A stretch of 64,000 nucleotides of DNA from Hymenobacter properus (GCF_015694735.1 NZ_JADQDP010000001.1:992001-1056000), one strand, 5' to 3'. Shown: positions 53,087-63,200, numbered from the stretch's first letter. Notes: generated by a model from the letters alone, not told the origin. Numbers and translations: made by a program.

Positions 53087-53178
53087 ACGTCATGCTGAGC
53101 GAAGTCGAAGCATCTCGCGTGCAAGAGTAAATGATTACTTCAGCACGCGAGATGCTTCGACTTCGCTCAGCATGACGT
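53087..53178. repeat. Palindromic dispersed repeat, second copy
   Basis: ACGTCATGCTGAGCGAAGTC and following bases are inverted 26 bases later. The inner part (GAAGCATCTCGCGTGC) is the same as in the copy at 49419-49517, the outer part differs slightly. Confidence 0.9.
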
Positions 53179-53215
53179 TCTTTATTCTTTCAAATAGCTT
53201 CGTTACCGTTACCGC

Positions 53216-53977
53216 ATGTCGTTTTTTTCTGCTAATTCCCCGCTTGATGTTGTGAAGCATCTGGTGCTCATCGCCCTGGCGGGCCTGCTGCTCGTGCTGG
53301 GCTTTTTCTACGTGTACCTGCCCATGAGCACGCACCACGGCGAGACCATCACGGTGCCGAAAGTGACGGGCATGAACGTGGCTGACCTGGAAAACTACCT
53401 CGACGAGCGCAACTTGGCTTACTTCGTCGACGACTCCAGCTACAACCCCAGCGTGCGCCCCTTCACGGTGCTGGTGCAAGACCCCGCCCCGGGCGAGAAG
53501 GTGAAGGAAGGCCGCAAAATCTACGTGCAGGTGAGCATGAAAAACCCTCCCGTCATCAAGATGCCCAAGCTGGTGGGCAATTCCTCGAAGGCCGCGGCGC
53601 TCATTCTGAAAAGCTACGACCTCGTGGTGGGCCAGATTCAGCTGGTGCCCGACCTGGCCCCCGGGCAGGTGCTCAAGCAGCTGGTGAACGGCAAAGAAAT
53701 TGCGGCTGGCGCGCCCATCACCAAGGGCGCCACCGTGGACCTGGTGGTGGGCGACGGCCAGGGCAACCAGACCTTTGCCGTGCCCAACCTCATCAACATG
53801 CCTCAGGACGAAGCCCTGCTGCTCCTCTCGGGCCAGGGCCTGCAAAAGGGCGAGGTGTTTGAGCAGCCCGCCGAAGACGGCCAGACACCCGGCACCGTGG
53901 TGCGCCAGCGCCCCGTGGCCGGCCCCGATGCCACCATCCGCACGGGCCAGCTGGTGGATATTTGGGTAGCGAAATAA
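53216..53977 (+). CDS. Membrane protein with three PASTA domains
   Basis: 253 residues: a short cytoplasmic N-terminus, one membrane span (LVLIALAGLLLVLGFFYVYL), then three PASTA modules outside the membrane, at about 45-110 (TVPKVTGMNVADLENYL, QDPAPGEKVKEG), 113-180 (KMPKLVGNSSKAAALIL) and 185-252 (AVPNLINMPQDEALLLL, RQRPVAGPDATI). PASTA modules bind peptidoglycan-type ligands. No kinase domain is attached. It follows the ligase gene, so it may sense wall state, although a repeat separates the two. Confidence 0.9.
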   Translation: MSFFSANSPLDVVKHLVLIALAGLLLVLGFFYVYLPMSTHHGETITVPKVTGMNVADLENYLDERNLAYFVDDSSYNPSVRPFTVLVQDPAPGEKVKEGRKIYVQVSMKNPPVIKMPKLVGNSSKAAALILKSYDLVVGQIQLVPDLAPGQVLKQLVNGKEIAAGAPITKGATVDLVVGDGQGNQTFAVPNLINMPQDEALLLLSGQGLQKGEVFEQPAEDGQTPGTVVRQRPVAGPDATIRTGQLVDIWVAK

Positions 53978-54042
53978 CCGGCTGACCCGCAATTTTTTGG
54001 CATACCCAGGCGTTGGGTATTGAAACTCCTTTCCGCATTGGT

Positions 54043-55986
54043 ATGATGAAACGATTCCGCACGTGTTGCCGCTTGCTGATGCCGGCGCTGCTTTGCGCCT
54101 CTGGTGCAGCCCATGGTCAAGTTTTACTGCCCTCAGGCCCGCTGCCGGCCGACCCGGGACGCGCGGCGTATATGCCGAAAGCCAATCCGGCTGTGCAGCA
54201 GCGCACCACGGCCCTGTCGCTGCCATTTTTTGATGACTTCATCACCCCCCTCGACGGCGCCCCCGACCCGCGCCGCTGGGTGCCCACGGGCGGCGCGCTG
54301 GTGAGCAACCGCCTGGCGCTGGCGCCCCTCACGCGCGGCGCGGCTACGCTCGATGGCCTCAAAGCCAACGGCCAGAACTACAGCGGCAGCACCGGCGTGT
54401 TCTACAGCAGCATTGACTCGTTGAAATCGCAGGAAATCGACCTGAGCGGCCTCACCGTCAACGACCAGGTATACCTGAGCTTTGCCTGGCAGGCCGGCAG
54501 CATCGTGGGCACGCCCAACGGCAACTCGGGTAGCACCCCGGTGCGGCTGGAGCTTTACCTTAAAAACAGCACGAATACTTGGGTGCGGGCCTGGAGCTAC
54601 AACAGCCAGCGCGTCCGCACCGGCTTCCGCCAGCAGGTCATGGACCTCAACCAGACCCAGTACCTGCACGGCACCTTTCAGTTTATGCTGGTAGCCAGCG
54701 GTAACGCCTCCGATAACTCCGATAACTGGAACATCGACTACGTGCTGCTGGACCGTGGGCGCGCCCGCGGCCTCACCGACACCACGTTTGTGGACGTGGC
54801 CACTGGTGCCGGCCTGGTGGGCAGCAGCCCCTCGGGCGGGCTGCGCAGCCCTTTACGGCGCTACACGGCCATGCCGGTGTGGCAGTTTAATGCCGCCACC
54901 ACCAGCGAGCTGAGCGCCAACCTGGGCGTGAACCTGACCAACCTGGAGCTGCCCACTCCACCCCTGTCCCGCCCCATCACCGTGACCGGTACGGTGCGCG
55001 ACCTAACCGCCGGCACCACCCTGGGCACCTGGCTGCAAACCCCGCGCCTTATCGTCCCGAACGTGCGCAACGCCCCCCAAACGGGTTCGGCCGCAACGGT
55101 GGCGGTACCCGCTACGGCCACCCCCAAACGCCTGCGTTACACCCTAACCATTAACACCAATGGATTGGATGCGCCGCGTGCCACGCCTAACGACACCATC
55201 TCGCGCGACGTGGACCTGAATAACTACTTCGCCTACGACGATGGCACGGCCGAAGCGTACACCCAGATTCCGGCCCGGTCCACCGGTCAGGCCGAGGTTT
55301 TGGCCTACCGCTTCAACCTCAACCAGCCCGACCACGTGGGGGGCCTGCGCCTCTACCCCGTGTACACCCCGGCCGACGTCAGTGCGCGCCCCGTCACCAT
55401 CAGCGTGTGGAACGACGACGCGGGCCATCCCAGCGCGACGCCCGTGGCCACCAAAACGGCCACCCTGCCCGGCACCGGCCCGCTGCCGAGCGGCCTGCCC
55501 TACGTTGAAATCACCTTCGACCAGCCGGTCCCCGTTTCTGGCATTTTCTACGTGGGCTTTTCGCAGCCCTCCACGGGGCGCTTCCTGAGCTACGGCAAGG
55601 ACCTGAACAACTATTTTCCGCCCGGCTACCTCTGGAACCGTAACTACGTAGGCGTCTGGGATTCTACCCGTTTCGTGGGGCCCCGCGGTGCCCTCATGAT
55701 GCGCCCGGTGATGACCAACAACGTGACCACGGCCACCGCCTCAGCCCGTGAGGCCGCCGCATACAGCCTTTACCCCAACCCCGCCCGCGGTACCGTGCGT
55801 GTGGAAGGCCCGGGCTTTGCCCGCGCTACCCTGCTCGATGCCCTCGGTCGCACCGTGTGGGAGCAGCCCGCCGCCCAGGCCGGCCAGGCCACGCTGCCCC
55901 TGCCCACCCTGCCGCCCGGTGTGTACACCGTGCGCCTCCTGCTGGCCGACGGCCGCACCGTCGGCCGCCGGCTGATGCTGGAGTAA
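54043..55986 (+). CDS. Secreted protein with T9SS sorting domain
   Basis: 647 residues with signal peptide (CCRLLMPALLCASGAAHGQ); start at ATG 54043, with 54046 as alternative. The N-terminal part is beta-rich (FDDFITPLDGAPDPRRW, DNWNIDYVLLDRG), the middle has Ig-like strands, and the C-terminus is a Por sorting domain (YSLYPNPARGTVRVEG, LDALGRTVWEQP, GVYTVRLLLADG). It is exported to the cell surface or medium through T9SS. Role unknown; no catalytic motif seen. Confidence 0.8.
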   Translation: MMKRFRTCCRLLMPALLCASGAAHGQVLLPSGPLPADPGRAAYMPKANPAVQQRTTALSLPFFDDFITPLDGAPDPRRWVPTGGALVSNRLALAPLTRGAATLDGLKANGQNYSGSTGVFYSSIDSLKSQEIDLSGLTVNDQVYLSFAWQAGSIVGTPNGNSGSTPVRLELYLKNSTNTWVRAWSYNSQRVRTGFRQQVMDLNQTQYLHGTFQFMLVASGNASDNSDNWNIDYVLLDRGRARGLTDTTFVDVATGAGLVGSSPSGGLRSPLRRYTAMPVWQFNAATTSELSANLGVNLTNLELPTPPLSRPITVTGTVRDLTAGTTLGTWLQTPRLIVPNVRNAPQTGSAATVAVPATATPKRLRYTLTINTNGLDAPRATPNDTISRDVDLNNYFAYDDGTAEAYTQIPARSTGQAEVLAYRFNLNQPDHVGGLRLYPVYTPADVSARPVTISVWNDDAGHPSATPVATKTATLPGTGPLPSGLPYVEITFDQPVPVSGIFYVGFSQPSTGRFLSYGKDLNNYFPPGYLWNRNYVGVWDSTRFVGPRGALMMRPVMTNNVTTATASAREAAAYSLYPNPARGTVRVEGPGFARATLLDALGRTVWEQPAAQAGQATLPLPTLPPGVYTVRLLLADGRTVGRRLMLE

Positions 55987-56003
55987 ACCGAATGCAATAA
56001 CGC

Positions 56004-56039
56004 AAAAAGGCCTGCCAGACTGTTCTGGCGGGCCTTTTT
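56004..56039. terminator. Bidirectional terminator
   Basis: AAAAAGGCCTGCCAGA and TCTGGCGGGCCTTTTT pair around CTGT. It separates the convergent T9SS and fasciclin genes. Confidence 0.85.
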
Positions 56040-56057
56040 GTGTATTATGCTCGGTGC

Positions 56058-56819
56058 CTACTTGGTGGGCATCAGCACCGTATCGATGACGTGGGTGACG
56101 CCGTTGCTGGAAATGACGTCGGGGATGGTGACGCGGGCCATGCCGCCTTTGGCGTCTTTAATCATCACGCCGTTGCCGTTTTTCATCACGGTCAGCGTTT
56201 CGCCTTCCACGGTGGTCAGCACCTGGCCGGGGGTGAGGTTGCCGGCGGTGTAGCGGCCGGGCACCACGTGGTAGGTAAGAATAGTGGTGAGCTTGGATTT
56301 ATTTTCTGGCTGCACCAGCGAATTCACCGTGCCCGCGGGCAGCTTGTCGAAAGCGGCGTTGGTGGGCGCGAATACCGTGAAGGGGCCGGCGCTTTTCAGG
56401 GTTTCGACCAGGCCGGCAGCTTTCACGGCGGCTACCAGGGTGGTGTGGTCGGAACTGCCCACGGCGTTGTCCACAATGTCTTTGTCGGGCGTCATCATGG
56501 CGCCGCCTACCATCACGCCGCCACCGGAGCTCATGGTGCTGGTGGTGCTCATGCTGGAGGTAGTGGTTGTGGTGCTGGTGCTGGTGCCCATGGCCTCGCC
56601 CTTGCGGGGCATGGTCTTGGCTTTCATCTTATCGCCGGCGTCCGACTTGCCTTTCACCTTCATCTTGCCGTCGTCGGCCATCTTGGTTTTGGTGGTCATG
56701 CCGTCGGCCTTGGTCTTGGTCTTTTCGTCGTCCGCCTTGGTTTTCATGTCTTGGGCGAAAGCCGGCGTGGCGAGGGCGGCCAGCAGGGCCGCTGCGGCGA
56801 AGAATGGTTTCGTGTTCAT
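56058..56819 (-). CDS. Secreted fasciclin-domain protein with Lys/Thr-rich linker
   Basis: 253 residues with signal peptide (MNTKPFFAAAALLAALATPAFAQ). A 75-residue Lys/Asp/Thr/Met-rich linker (KTKADDEKTKTKADGMTTKT) precedes a single fasciclin domain (about 112-253: DHTTLVAAVKAAGLVETLKS, GPFTVFAPTNAAFDKLPAGT, LTYHVVPGRYTAG, VTHVIDTVLMP). Fasciclin domains mediate adhesion. The linker is low-complexity and probably flexible. Next gene to the right faces the other way. Confidence 0.88.
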   Translation of the reverse strand: MNTKPFFAAAALLAALATPAFAQDMKTKADDEKTKTKADGMTTKTKMADDGKMKVKGKSDAGDKMKAKTMPRKGEAMGTSTSTTTTTSSMSTTSTMSSGGGVMVGGAMMTPDKDIVDNAVGSSDHTTLVAAVKAAGLVETLKSAGPFTVFAPTNAAFDKLPAGTVNSLVQPENKSKLTTILTYHVVPGRYTAGNLTPGQVLTTVEGETLTVMKNGNGVMIKDAKGGMARVTIPDVISSNGVTHVIDTVLMPTK

Positions 56820-57160
56820 GAGGTGTGAGAATTAGGGTGAAAAAGGAACTAACTGAGAATAAGCATACGACATTACATAAGCCTTGGGTTTCCTGCGGAC
56901 GGCCCCTCAGTGCTCTTCGTTGCCGGTCACAAGCTTGGTGCTCGCTCGGGGGTGCCAGCGTTGACTTCATTAGCAAAACAGAAGCCCTCCGTTTGAACTC
57001 TGTTCAGTATATTGTTCAGCCAATATTGTACGATGCTCGCATTCCTCGCCGGCTGTTTTGATTGCCGAGGTAGACCCTTGCGGCGGGAGTTGCGCGGTGT
57101 TGGCTCGTTATGGCTTCGGTCAGCTGTTCAAATGCTTACTTCCATGCTTAGGTTCGCGCC
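56820..57160. other. Intergenic region before the signalling island
   Basis: No frame with plausible codon use. Around 57000-57033 there is a direct repeat TGTTCAG spaced by 13 bases with a following CAATATTG palindrome, which could be a regulatory site. Base composition is lower in GC than neighbouring genes. Confidence 0.3.
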
Positions 57161-58402
57161 ATGCCCAAACCGCATTTTCAACTAGACAAAATCATTCCTT
57201 CAACTGCCGACTTGCGGTGGGCCACCGGAAAAAATTTACCTTATGAGGTGCTGGAGCGCTGGCTGAAATCGGACAGAACCGCCCACGCCCAGCACACCAT
57301 TCTCAGCGACTATGCCGTGCACGGCGTGGTGGTCGAGTCCGACAGTTCGGGCCTCACGCGCCTGTCGGCCGAGCGGCATGTGTTGGAGGTCTTGCTGCTG
57401 ATTCATTACCCCAAGCAAATCATTTTTGAATGTGGCGCGGCCATCGGCGGACAAGGCATTGGCACCTGGAAGGCCGACAATACCTGCATGTTTTACCCTT
57501 CGCCCCTAAAGTCGCTCGATGTACTGGAACAGATGGCGCTGGCCCAAAAGACCATTCAGCGCGAATGCACGGTGCAGGTGGGCATGGGAGTGCGCCGAGG
57601 GCAATTTTATGAGGTGCAGAACACGCTATTCGGCCCGGCTTTTCAGGTCCTTGATGCTATTACAGAAGACGAAATTGGCCCGACGGCCATTGTGTGGGAA
57701 GGCCGCCCTCTTGTGGGGCATGAATCCCTCTTCCACCCCTTCGACGGGGTCGATGAATTTGCCCCCGCCGGCACGCTGTGGTCAGTGCAATACGCCAGCC
57801 TGACCCACGCCGTGCCCCGCCGCGCCGCCGCGTACCCCATGCCTTTTAGCGCCGGGTTGATTGCGACGCTGCAAAATGTCAATTTCTCGGACGCTCAGCA
57901 CCTTGACGCGTTGCATGCCGAATTGCTCATCACAACGCACGTTTGCTTCATCAAGCTGCACGTGGACGAAGGTGTTTTGCTGCTCGAAAAACAGCTCCAA
58001 CTTGTTGCCTGGCATTACCTAATTCGGGAAACCGCGCATACGTTCGGAATCGATGTGGCGGAGTACGCCGGCCCGGTCGTCATTGTGCTGGAAGCCTCGT
58101 TCCAGGCAATGGTAGCATTCATTCAGAAACTATGCGCCGCCACCCGCTCCATTGAGCTTAGCTGCTCGTTCGGCATGGCTTACGGCCATGTGCTGCGGGA
58201 GCTGAAAAAAGACGGCAGTACCAACATTGTCGGCGGGGCGCCGGTCAATTACGCCTCCAAGCTTGCAGAAGATGTAGGCGTCCCCGACCACCTCCACCTT
58301 CTGGAAAACTGCCAGGCCGAGGCCGCTTTCCTGCAATCGGGTGAGGCGTTTACGCTAGGTATTTCGCACGTTGAATTAAAGGGCACCCGCATTCGCCTGT
58401 GA
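57161..58402 (+). CDS. Tandem class III nucleotide-cyclase-like protein
   Basis: 413 residues, no membrane segment or signal. Domain 1 (about 45-215) starts GVVVESDSSGLTRLS with Asp61 and has GTWKADNTCMFYPSP with Asp106, the two metal-binding positions of class III cyclases. Its second half (VGMGVRRGQFYE, FGPAFQVLDAITED) lacks the Asn-x-x-x-Arg motif. Domain 2 (about 240-413) lacks the metal Asp pair but has FGMAYGHVLREL and VGGAPVNYASKLAED, with Asn363 and Lys367 where catalytic Asn and Arg normally lie. It probably makes a cyclic nucleotide or is a sensor derived from such an enzyme. It precedes SLOG and SLATT-like genes, 220-313 bases away depending on the SLOG start. Confidence 0.7.
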   Translation: MPKPHFQLDKIIPSTADLRWATGKNLPYEVLERWLKSDRTAHAQHTILSDYAVHGVVVESDSSGLTRLSAERHVLEVLLLIHYPKQIIFECGAAIGGQGIGTWKADNTCMFYPSPLKSLDVLEQMALAQKTIQRECTVQVGMGVRRGQFYEVQNTLFGPAFQVLDAITEDEIGPTAIVWEGRPLVGHESLFHPFDGVDEFAPAGTLWSVQYASLTHAVPRRAAAYPMPFSAGLIATLQNVNFSDAQHLDALHAELLITTHVCFIKLHVDEGVLLLEKQLQLVAWHYLIRETAHTFGIDVAEYAGPVVIVLEASFQAMVAFIQKLCAATRSIELSCSFGMAYGHVLRELKKDGSTNIVGGAPVNYASKLAEDVGVPDHLHLLENCQAEAAFLQSGEAFTLGISHVELKGTRIRL

Positions 58403-58622
58403 GCAGAACGCGATATGGCTGGCGGCCCAAATCCGCGCCTCGGACGTCTGCGCAGCCACCGCAGTTCCGATGCACCCTTTTCTCGGGCATACGCGCGCTT
58501 AGCGCCCAACGGGTGGTGCGACGCTGCTTATGTTCTTATAATCCGTTTAAAAGTCATAGTAACTTACAGACCGAATCCGAGCACTTGTGGCCGCATGACA
58601 AGCGCTTTCCATCGCCATCTCC
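58403..58622. other. Gap between cyclase-like and SLOG-like genes
   Basis: No frame carries protein-like sequence through the gap. It may contain the promoter or the true start region of the SLOG gene. Confidence 0.35.
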
Positions 58623-59318
58623 GTGGGTCCGCCACGCCTGCGGGTCCGAAGTGGTTTTTGCTGGTTGTTTTTCCATAAGTGCCGCTTGCGGTTTGACCCT
58701 TCCAATTTCAAATTTTTGGCTATACTCCTTTTTTCCGGCCATCGCCTAGACAGCCGCCGCCGGAACCAGCCGCGTTTTCCACCCTCGGGGGTACCTCAGG
58801 CCCGTGCGCAACTTAATAAAATGGCCCAAGGCATTCAAGCATTGGGGCCGCCCCGGGCGGCGGTGAGTAGCCTGGCGGCGGGCGGCGATTTGCTTTTTGC
58901 CTTGGCCTGCCTGCGGCGGCGCATCCCGCTGCACATTGTGCTGCCCTTGCGCCAGCCCGATTTTATCGGTCAATCGGTTTCTTACGCCAAACCAGAAGAT
59001 GCCACAGTGCCATCTCCCAATTGGCTGGCCTTGTACAAGTTGGTACTGCGCCGGGCCACGACCCTGCACTTCACATCCAAGGCACCCTACCGGGCCTGCG
59101 CGCGCCCCTTTAAGCGCTGCAACCAAGCCATGCTGCACTTGGCGCAGGCGAAGGCCGCCAGTGCACACACCACGGTGCTGGGCGTGCTGCTGCTGCAAAA
59201 AGACCAAACCAGCTTAGCTGGCGGCACCCAGGAATTTGGCCGTATGCTGCGCATGAAACGCCTGATGGTCAATCGGCAATTTTTGAAGTATCCCCCCTCC
59301 CCGGTTCACCTGCCATGA
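58623..59318 (+). CDS. SLOG-like nucleotide/ligand sensor protein
   Basis: The conserved part starts near LFSGHRLDSRRRNQPRFPPS (about 58731), followed by AVSSLAAGGDLLFALACL and IPLHIVLPLRQPDFIGQSVSY, resembling Rossmann-like SLOG proteins that bind or sense nucleotide-derived ligands. There is no ATG before it: candidates are GTG 58623 (231 residues) or TTG 58716. The ATG at 58821 would remove the conserved SGHRLD segment. Its stop overlaps the start of the SLATT-like gene. In other genomes SLOG and SLATT genes form pairs that are thought to be defence or stress effectors. Confidence 0.6.
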   Translation: MGPPRLRVRSGFCWLFFHKCRLRFDPSNFKFLAILLFSGHRLDSRRRNQPRFPPSGVPQARAQLNKMAQGIQALGPPRAAVSSLAAGGDLLFALACLRRRIPLHIVLPLRQPDFIGQSVSYAKPEDATVPSPNWLALYKLVLRRATTLHFTSKAPYRACARPFKRCNQAMLHLAQAKAASAHTTVLGVLLLQKDQTSLAGGTQEFGRMLRMKRLMVNRQFLKYPPSPVHLP

Positions 59319-60232
59319 AAGCCCCTGAACACACCATTCCTCTGTACGTTGCTTTAGATGCTGCCGCCAACGAAGCCCAGCAGACCTGGCGCCGCCGCTA
59401 CATCCAATCCCTGGTGGTTTTGGGCATCATTGCCGCCGTTGTGGCAGGCGGCGAGCTGCTTCGCCACTATTTGGCACCGAACACCCAGGTGCTCAAATTT
59501 TCGCTGATTTCACTAACCACCATCGGGGCGTTGGGCTTGCTCTACGAGGTGCAATACGCTGTGCGCCACCACCACCGGTTTGGCCGCTGGATTCATGTGC
59601 GAGCCGTGGCCGAGCAACTCAAGAGCCGGGCTTGGCTGCTGCTGGCGGGAGCCGAAGAGCCAACCAACCATCCGCACGTGGCCGAAGCCGATTGGCGCAA
59701 GGTAGCCCAGCGCATTATCGACGGCGGCGCAGCACCGTCGCTTAGCCCATATCTGGCCATGCCCGCCTTGCAAACCGCCAGACAGCACTTTGTGGTCCTA
59801 CCGTTGGAGCAGCAGGTTCAATGGTACCGGCAGCACCGGCTTCACGAGCAGCAGCATTATTTTTCCAGTCGCCTGGCATCTCTCATCAAGCGCAACCGGC
59901 GGCACCATTATGTGGCGCTCGCGCTGCTTATTATTGCGCTGGCGTGGGCCTTCTTCGAAGCGCTGGATATTGCGTTCGACTGGCATACCATTTTTCGGCA
60001 ATATAATCTGACCTCTGTCTTGATTGCCGTTATTGCGCTGCACAAAGCTTACACAACCACCGAAAAAACGGAATCACTGCTGAGCCGGTACCAGCACATG
60101 GTAACCGAGTTGGCGGCGCATATTGCAGCCCCCGCCCCGGCTACTTCCGATGACTTCAAGCACTGGGTGCGCAGCACCGAAAAGCTTCTGCTCACGCAAA
60201 CCAGAGAGTGGCAGCTTCAGCGCGCCGAGTAG
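59315..60232 (+). CDS. SLATT-like multi-span membrane effector
   Basis: 305 residues, ATG overlapping the SLOG stop (ATGA). Two N-terminal membrane spans (about 28-50 and 60-82: LVVLGIIAAVVAGGELL, FSLISLTTIGALGLLYEV) are followed by RAVAEQLKSRAWLLLAGAEEP, the R-x-x-A-E-x-L-K pattern of the SLATT/DUF4231 family. Two more spans lie at about 195-215 and 228-245, then a helical tail. SLATT proteins are predicted to form pores in response to signals from SLOG or nucleotidyltransferase partners. Membrane location is clear; pore formation is inferred. Confidence 0.7.
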   Translation: MKAPEHTIPLYVALDAAANEAQQTWRRRYIQSLVVLGIIAAVVAGGELLRHYLAPNTQVLKFSLISLTTIGALGLLYEVQYAVRHHHRFGRWIHVRAVAEQLKSRAWLLLAGAEEPTNHPHVAEADWRKVAQRIIDGGAAPSLSPYLAMPALQTARQHFVVLPLEQQVQWYRQHRLHEQQHYFSSRLASLIKRNRRHHYVALALLIIALAWAFFEALDIAFDWHTIFRQYNLTSVLIAVIALHKAYTTTEKTESLLSRYQHMVTELAAHIAAPAPATSDDFKHWVRSTEKLLLTQTREWQLQRAE

Positions 60233-60238
60233 GTGTCG

Positions 60239-60257
60239 CCCGCAAGACGGCGGGCTA
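60239..60257. repeat. Short hairpin between convergent genes
   Basis: CGCCCGC and GCGGGC pair around AAGACG. It lies between the stops of the SLATT-like and nSTAND genes and may help end both transcripts, though it has no T run. Confidence 0.4.
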
Positions 60258-60266
60258 CGGCTGGCC

Positions 60267-63200
60267 TCATTTGCTGCCCCCCAAATAGTCGTTGGGCGTC
60301 GTAAGCGTCGCCTCGTCGTATTCCTGCCAGCCGTCTCGCCGGCCCAGCCGATTTGCATGAGCTATTCCGGCCAGAATACGGTTAAAGTCGCGTTGGCGCT
60401 GGGTTTCCGAAACGTAGGCCGGCACGGTTTTGACAGCATCATAACTCTTTCCGGCCAGCGTCTGGCCTAGGCACACGGCCCCGAGGCCTGTGCGTAGCGC
60501 ATTTGCGCTCCCCTCTTTGACCAACAGTTCGGCCAGGTCATCGAACTCGCTCTGGTTTCGCCAGGTCAGCACCTGAATCATACTGGCCGGCACTAGGTCG
60601 GGGTGTTGTTCGATATTCGGGGCGTATTGGTGCAAAAATTCATCCAGCGCATCAAGGTTGCCGTTCGCGTCGTTGAGCATGGCCTGCTCACCCGCCCGAA
60701 TTTTGGTCGCCGTCCGAATAGTAGAGTTAGGCAGCAGGTTGGCCACAGCAAAGGCATCGGCCACCCGCCCGTGGGCAGCCATAGCAGCCGCCAAGTCCGA
60801 CAACACGGCCTGCAACGGGGCCTGTGCAAACCCGGGCTGCTCGGCCAACGTGCGCGCAAAGGGCGTTACCTCGGTGCTCACGTTCAAGCCGCTAATGGCG
60901 GTGAAATCCTGGCAGGAGCTCAATACCCTTGTCAAAAACAGGTTGCGGGCCCGGCGCCGGGCGCCGCCCGCTTTCACAATTCGCAGGTCTTTCACCCAGC
61001 GCACGTCCGCCAGCGGCAGGACCGGGCGCCCGAACTTGTCTCGGTACAAAGAAGCAGCACGAGGCAGCACGTAGCGGCCCGGCAAGGCGCTTTCCAAAAA
61101 GACCATGCTATCCAGCCACTCCACCTGGCGACGGGCCGGCACAGCAGCGGCAGTCAGGGTATTCAGCCGGTGGCGATAAAAATGGAAGAACGGCGGCAGG
61201 AAGAAATTACCATGCCCGGTGTTGCCGTTCCAGTTCAGCGTAACGGGCCGCCCCGTGTGCAACAAGAAATCCAGCGCGTCGATGGGTTTTCCTGTCGTAT
61301 AGGTTTCGGTGGCTTCGGTGTTCCATTCTACCATGCTCACGGCGTGAGGCCGTCGCCTAGTCGCCCGCAGCTGTTCCAATGCCGCATCAAACTGACTAAA
61401 GCACTTTCCGCCGGCCTGTGGCGCGCTACGAATCTCGTAGAGGTAGTTACCTTTGTGTTTTAAGTAAAACGCTTCGAGGAACAAGCCATTCTCGTGTTCG
61501 TCTATTTGCTCCCCGTTGCCCATTTCAAACAGTTTTTCGCGCTGGGCCATGGGCGGAATGAGCGAGGCCAACACCGGCCAGCAATTGTCGCGCGTACGCA
61601 GCGGAATAGAATAGCTCACCCGGTCGGCGTAAATGTTAGCGCTGGTGGCAGCCGAGGCGGATTCAGTGCCCGGTTCCGGCAATCCAAGGGCGAGGTTGTC
61701 GGGCGCCACGCTCAGCAGCGAATACGTGAGGATGGCAAAAGCAGTGGTGGGCGCAACCTGGCTGCGCCTGATGATGGCGTAGGCCGCCGGCAATGAACCC
61801 GGGTATTTCAGCAAATAAGGCAGCACCGGCCCCAGCTTGTTCATGTCGGCACATTCGCGCGTGTACTTGCTGAGCGAGTCGGCGCAGGCCACCAGTTGGG
61901 CAGGTTCCTGCAAAGCAGCCGCTGCCAGCATGTACGTTTGGTATCCTATCCCACGCAGGGTGGGGCCTTCCTCAAACAACGCCGCTTGGTTCAGAGCGGG
62001 GTAGAAACGTGCAAATTGCGACGAGCCCCCTTGCTTCAACGGACTTAGTTTTTTCAGAAAGCCGAGCTGCGCCGCCGAAAAATCGCCCTGCCCGAGCAGC
62101 ACTTGCGTCCAAAACCAGAAATCCACGGCCCGCGGAGGGCGCCCGGATGTGGCCTCCACTTCGCGTTGCAGGTACTCACGCAGGCGCAGCAGCAGCTTTT
62201 GCTTGATGGCCAGCAGCGGCGCATTGTCGAGGTGCGCCAAGCAGCGCGGCCGCCCCGGCAGCAGCGGGCGGGGCGCTGTGTAGAGCATGTAGTGCGTAAG
62301 CGCCATCACGGTCTGGGCCGTGCGGGTGGCTAGCTGCCGCTGCTTGGCGCTGGGCGTGGGCCCGTCCGCCGCCGGAAGCAAAATGCTGCCGGCCTGGTCC
62401 AGACGCTTGTCCAGGTCGAACAGCACCTGACGGGCCACCCGGTTTTCGCCGACAATGCTGTCGTAGCCCACGTTGTTGCATTTCTGGTACAGCAGCAACT
62501 CGCAGTCCAGCGCCAACGTGTCGTTCTCGAGGGCGTCGAGTAGGGTAGAAAAATGATACTCTGTCGAATCGAGCCCGCTAAAGGGTGGCTGGTACGCGAA
62601 ATCTTTCAGCCGTTGCGCACTGATGATGAAGTCGGCTTTGTCGCTTATAGACACGTAGGACGACTTTAGAAAAGGCTTCCGGTCGCGCAACACCGTGTAG
62701 GCAACGTAATCATCGTTGTGTTTGCGCAGCGTCCAGCCGCCCCAAATCAAAACCAGTAGCAGCAAAGGGGTCAGCACCCAGCCCGCGAGCCGGCCTACGC
62801 CGTATTTGGCAATCAGCAACGAAAAACGCAGGCGCTCTTTGCTCCGCTGCAGGTAATGCCTGAGCATTTTGCTTTGGGCCTCGGCTTGGGCCATGCGCTG
62901 GTTGCCGTGCCCGGCATCGGCCACGTAGTAAGCCAACCAACTGCTGTTGGGCTTTTTTCGGGCAAACCATTTGGCGAACTGCGAATACGGCCCGATGGGT
63001 AGCAGGTAGCCTTTGTCTTCAGCATGCGCCGCCCAGCTGGCGGCCTGCGTGGTGAGCTGGCCCACCGTGCGCACATCCTCGGCTTCTTCCTGCGCCCAGC
63101 GGGCCAGGCGCTGCCAGTTTCGGATGAGGCTTTCGTGGGTGATATCAAGTACGGTTTCCGGAGGCAGGTCGTCGGTACCGGGGTCGTTCGGGTCGAGAAA

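Noticed and set aside
51661..53124. 487-codon minus-strand frame
   Set aside because: Antisense to the ligase gene, which has clear family motifs on the plus strand.
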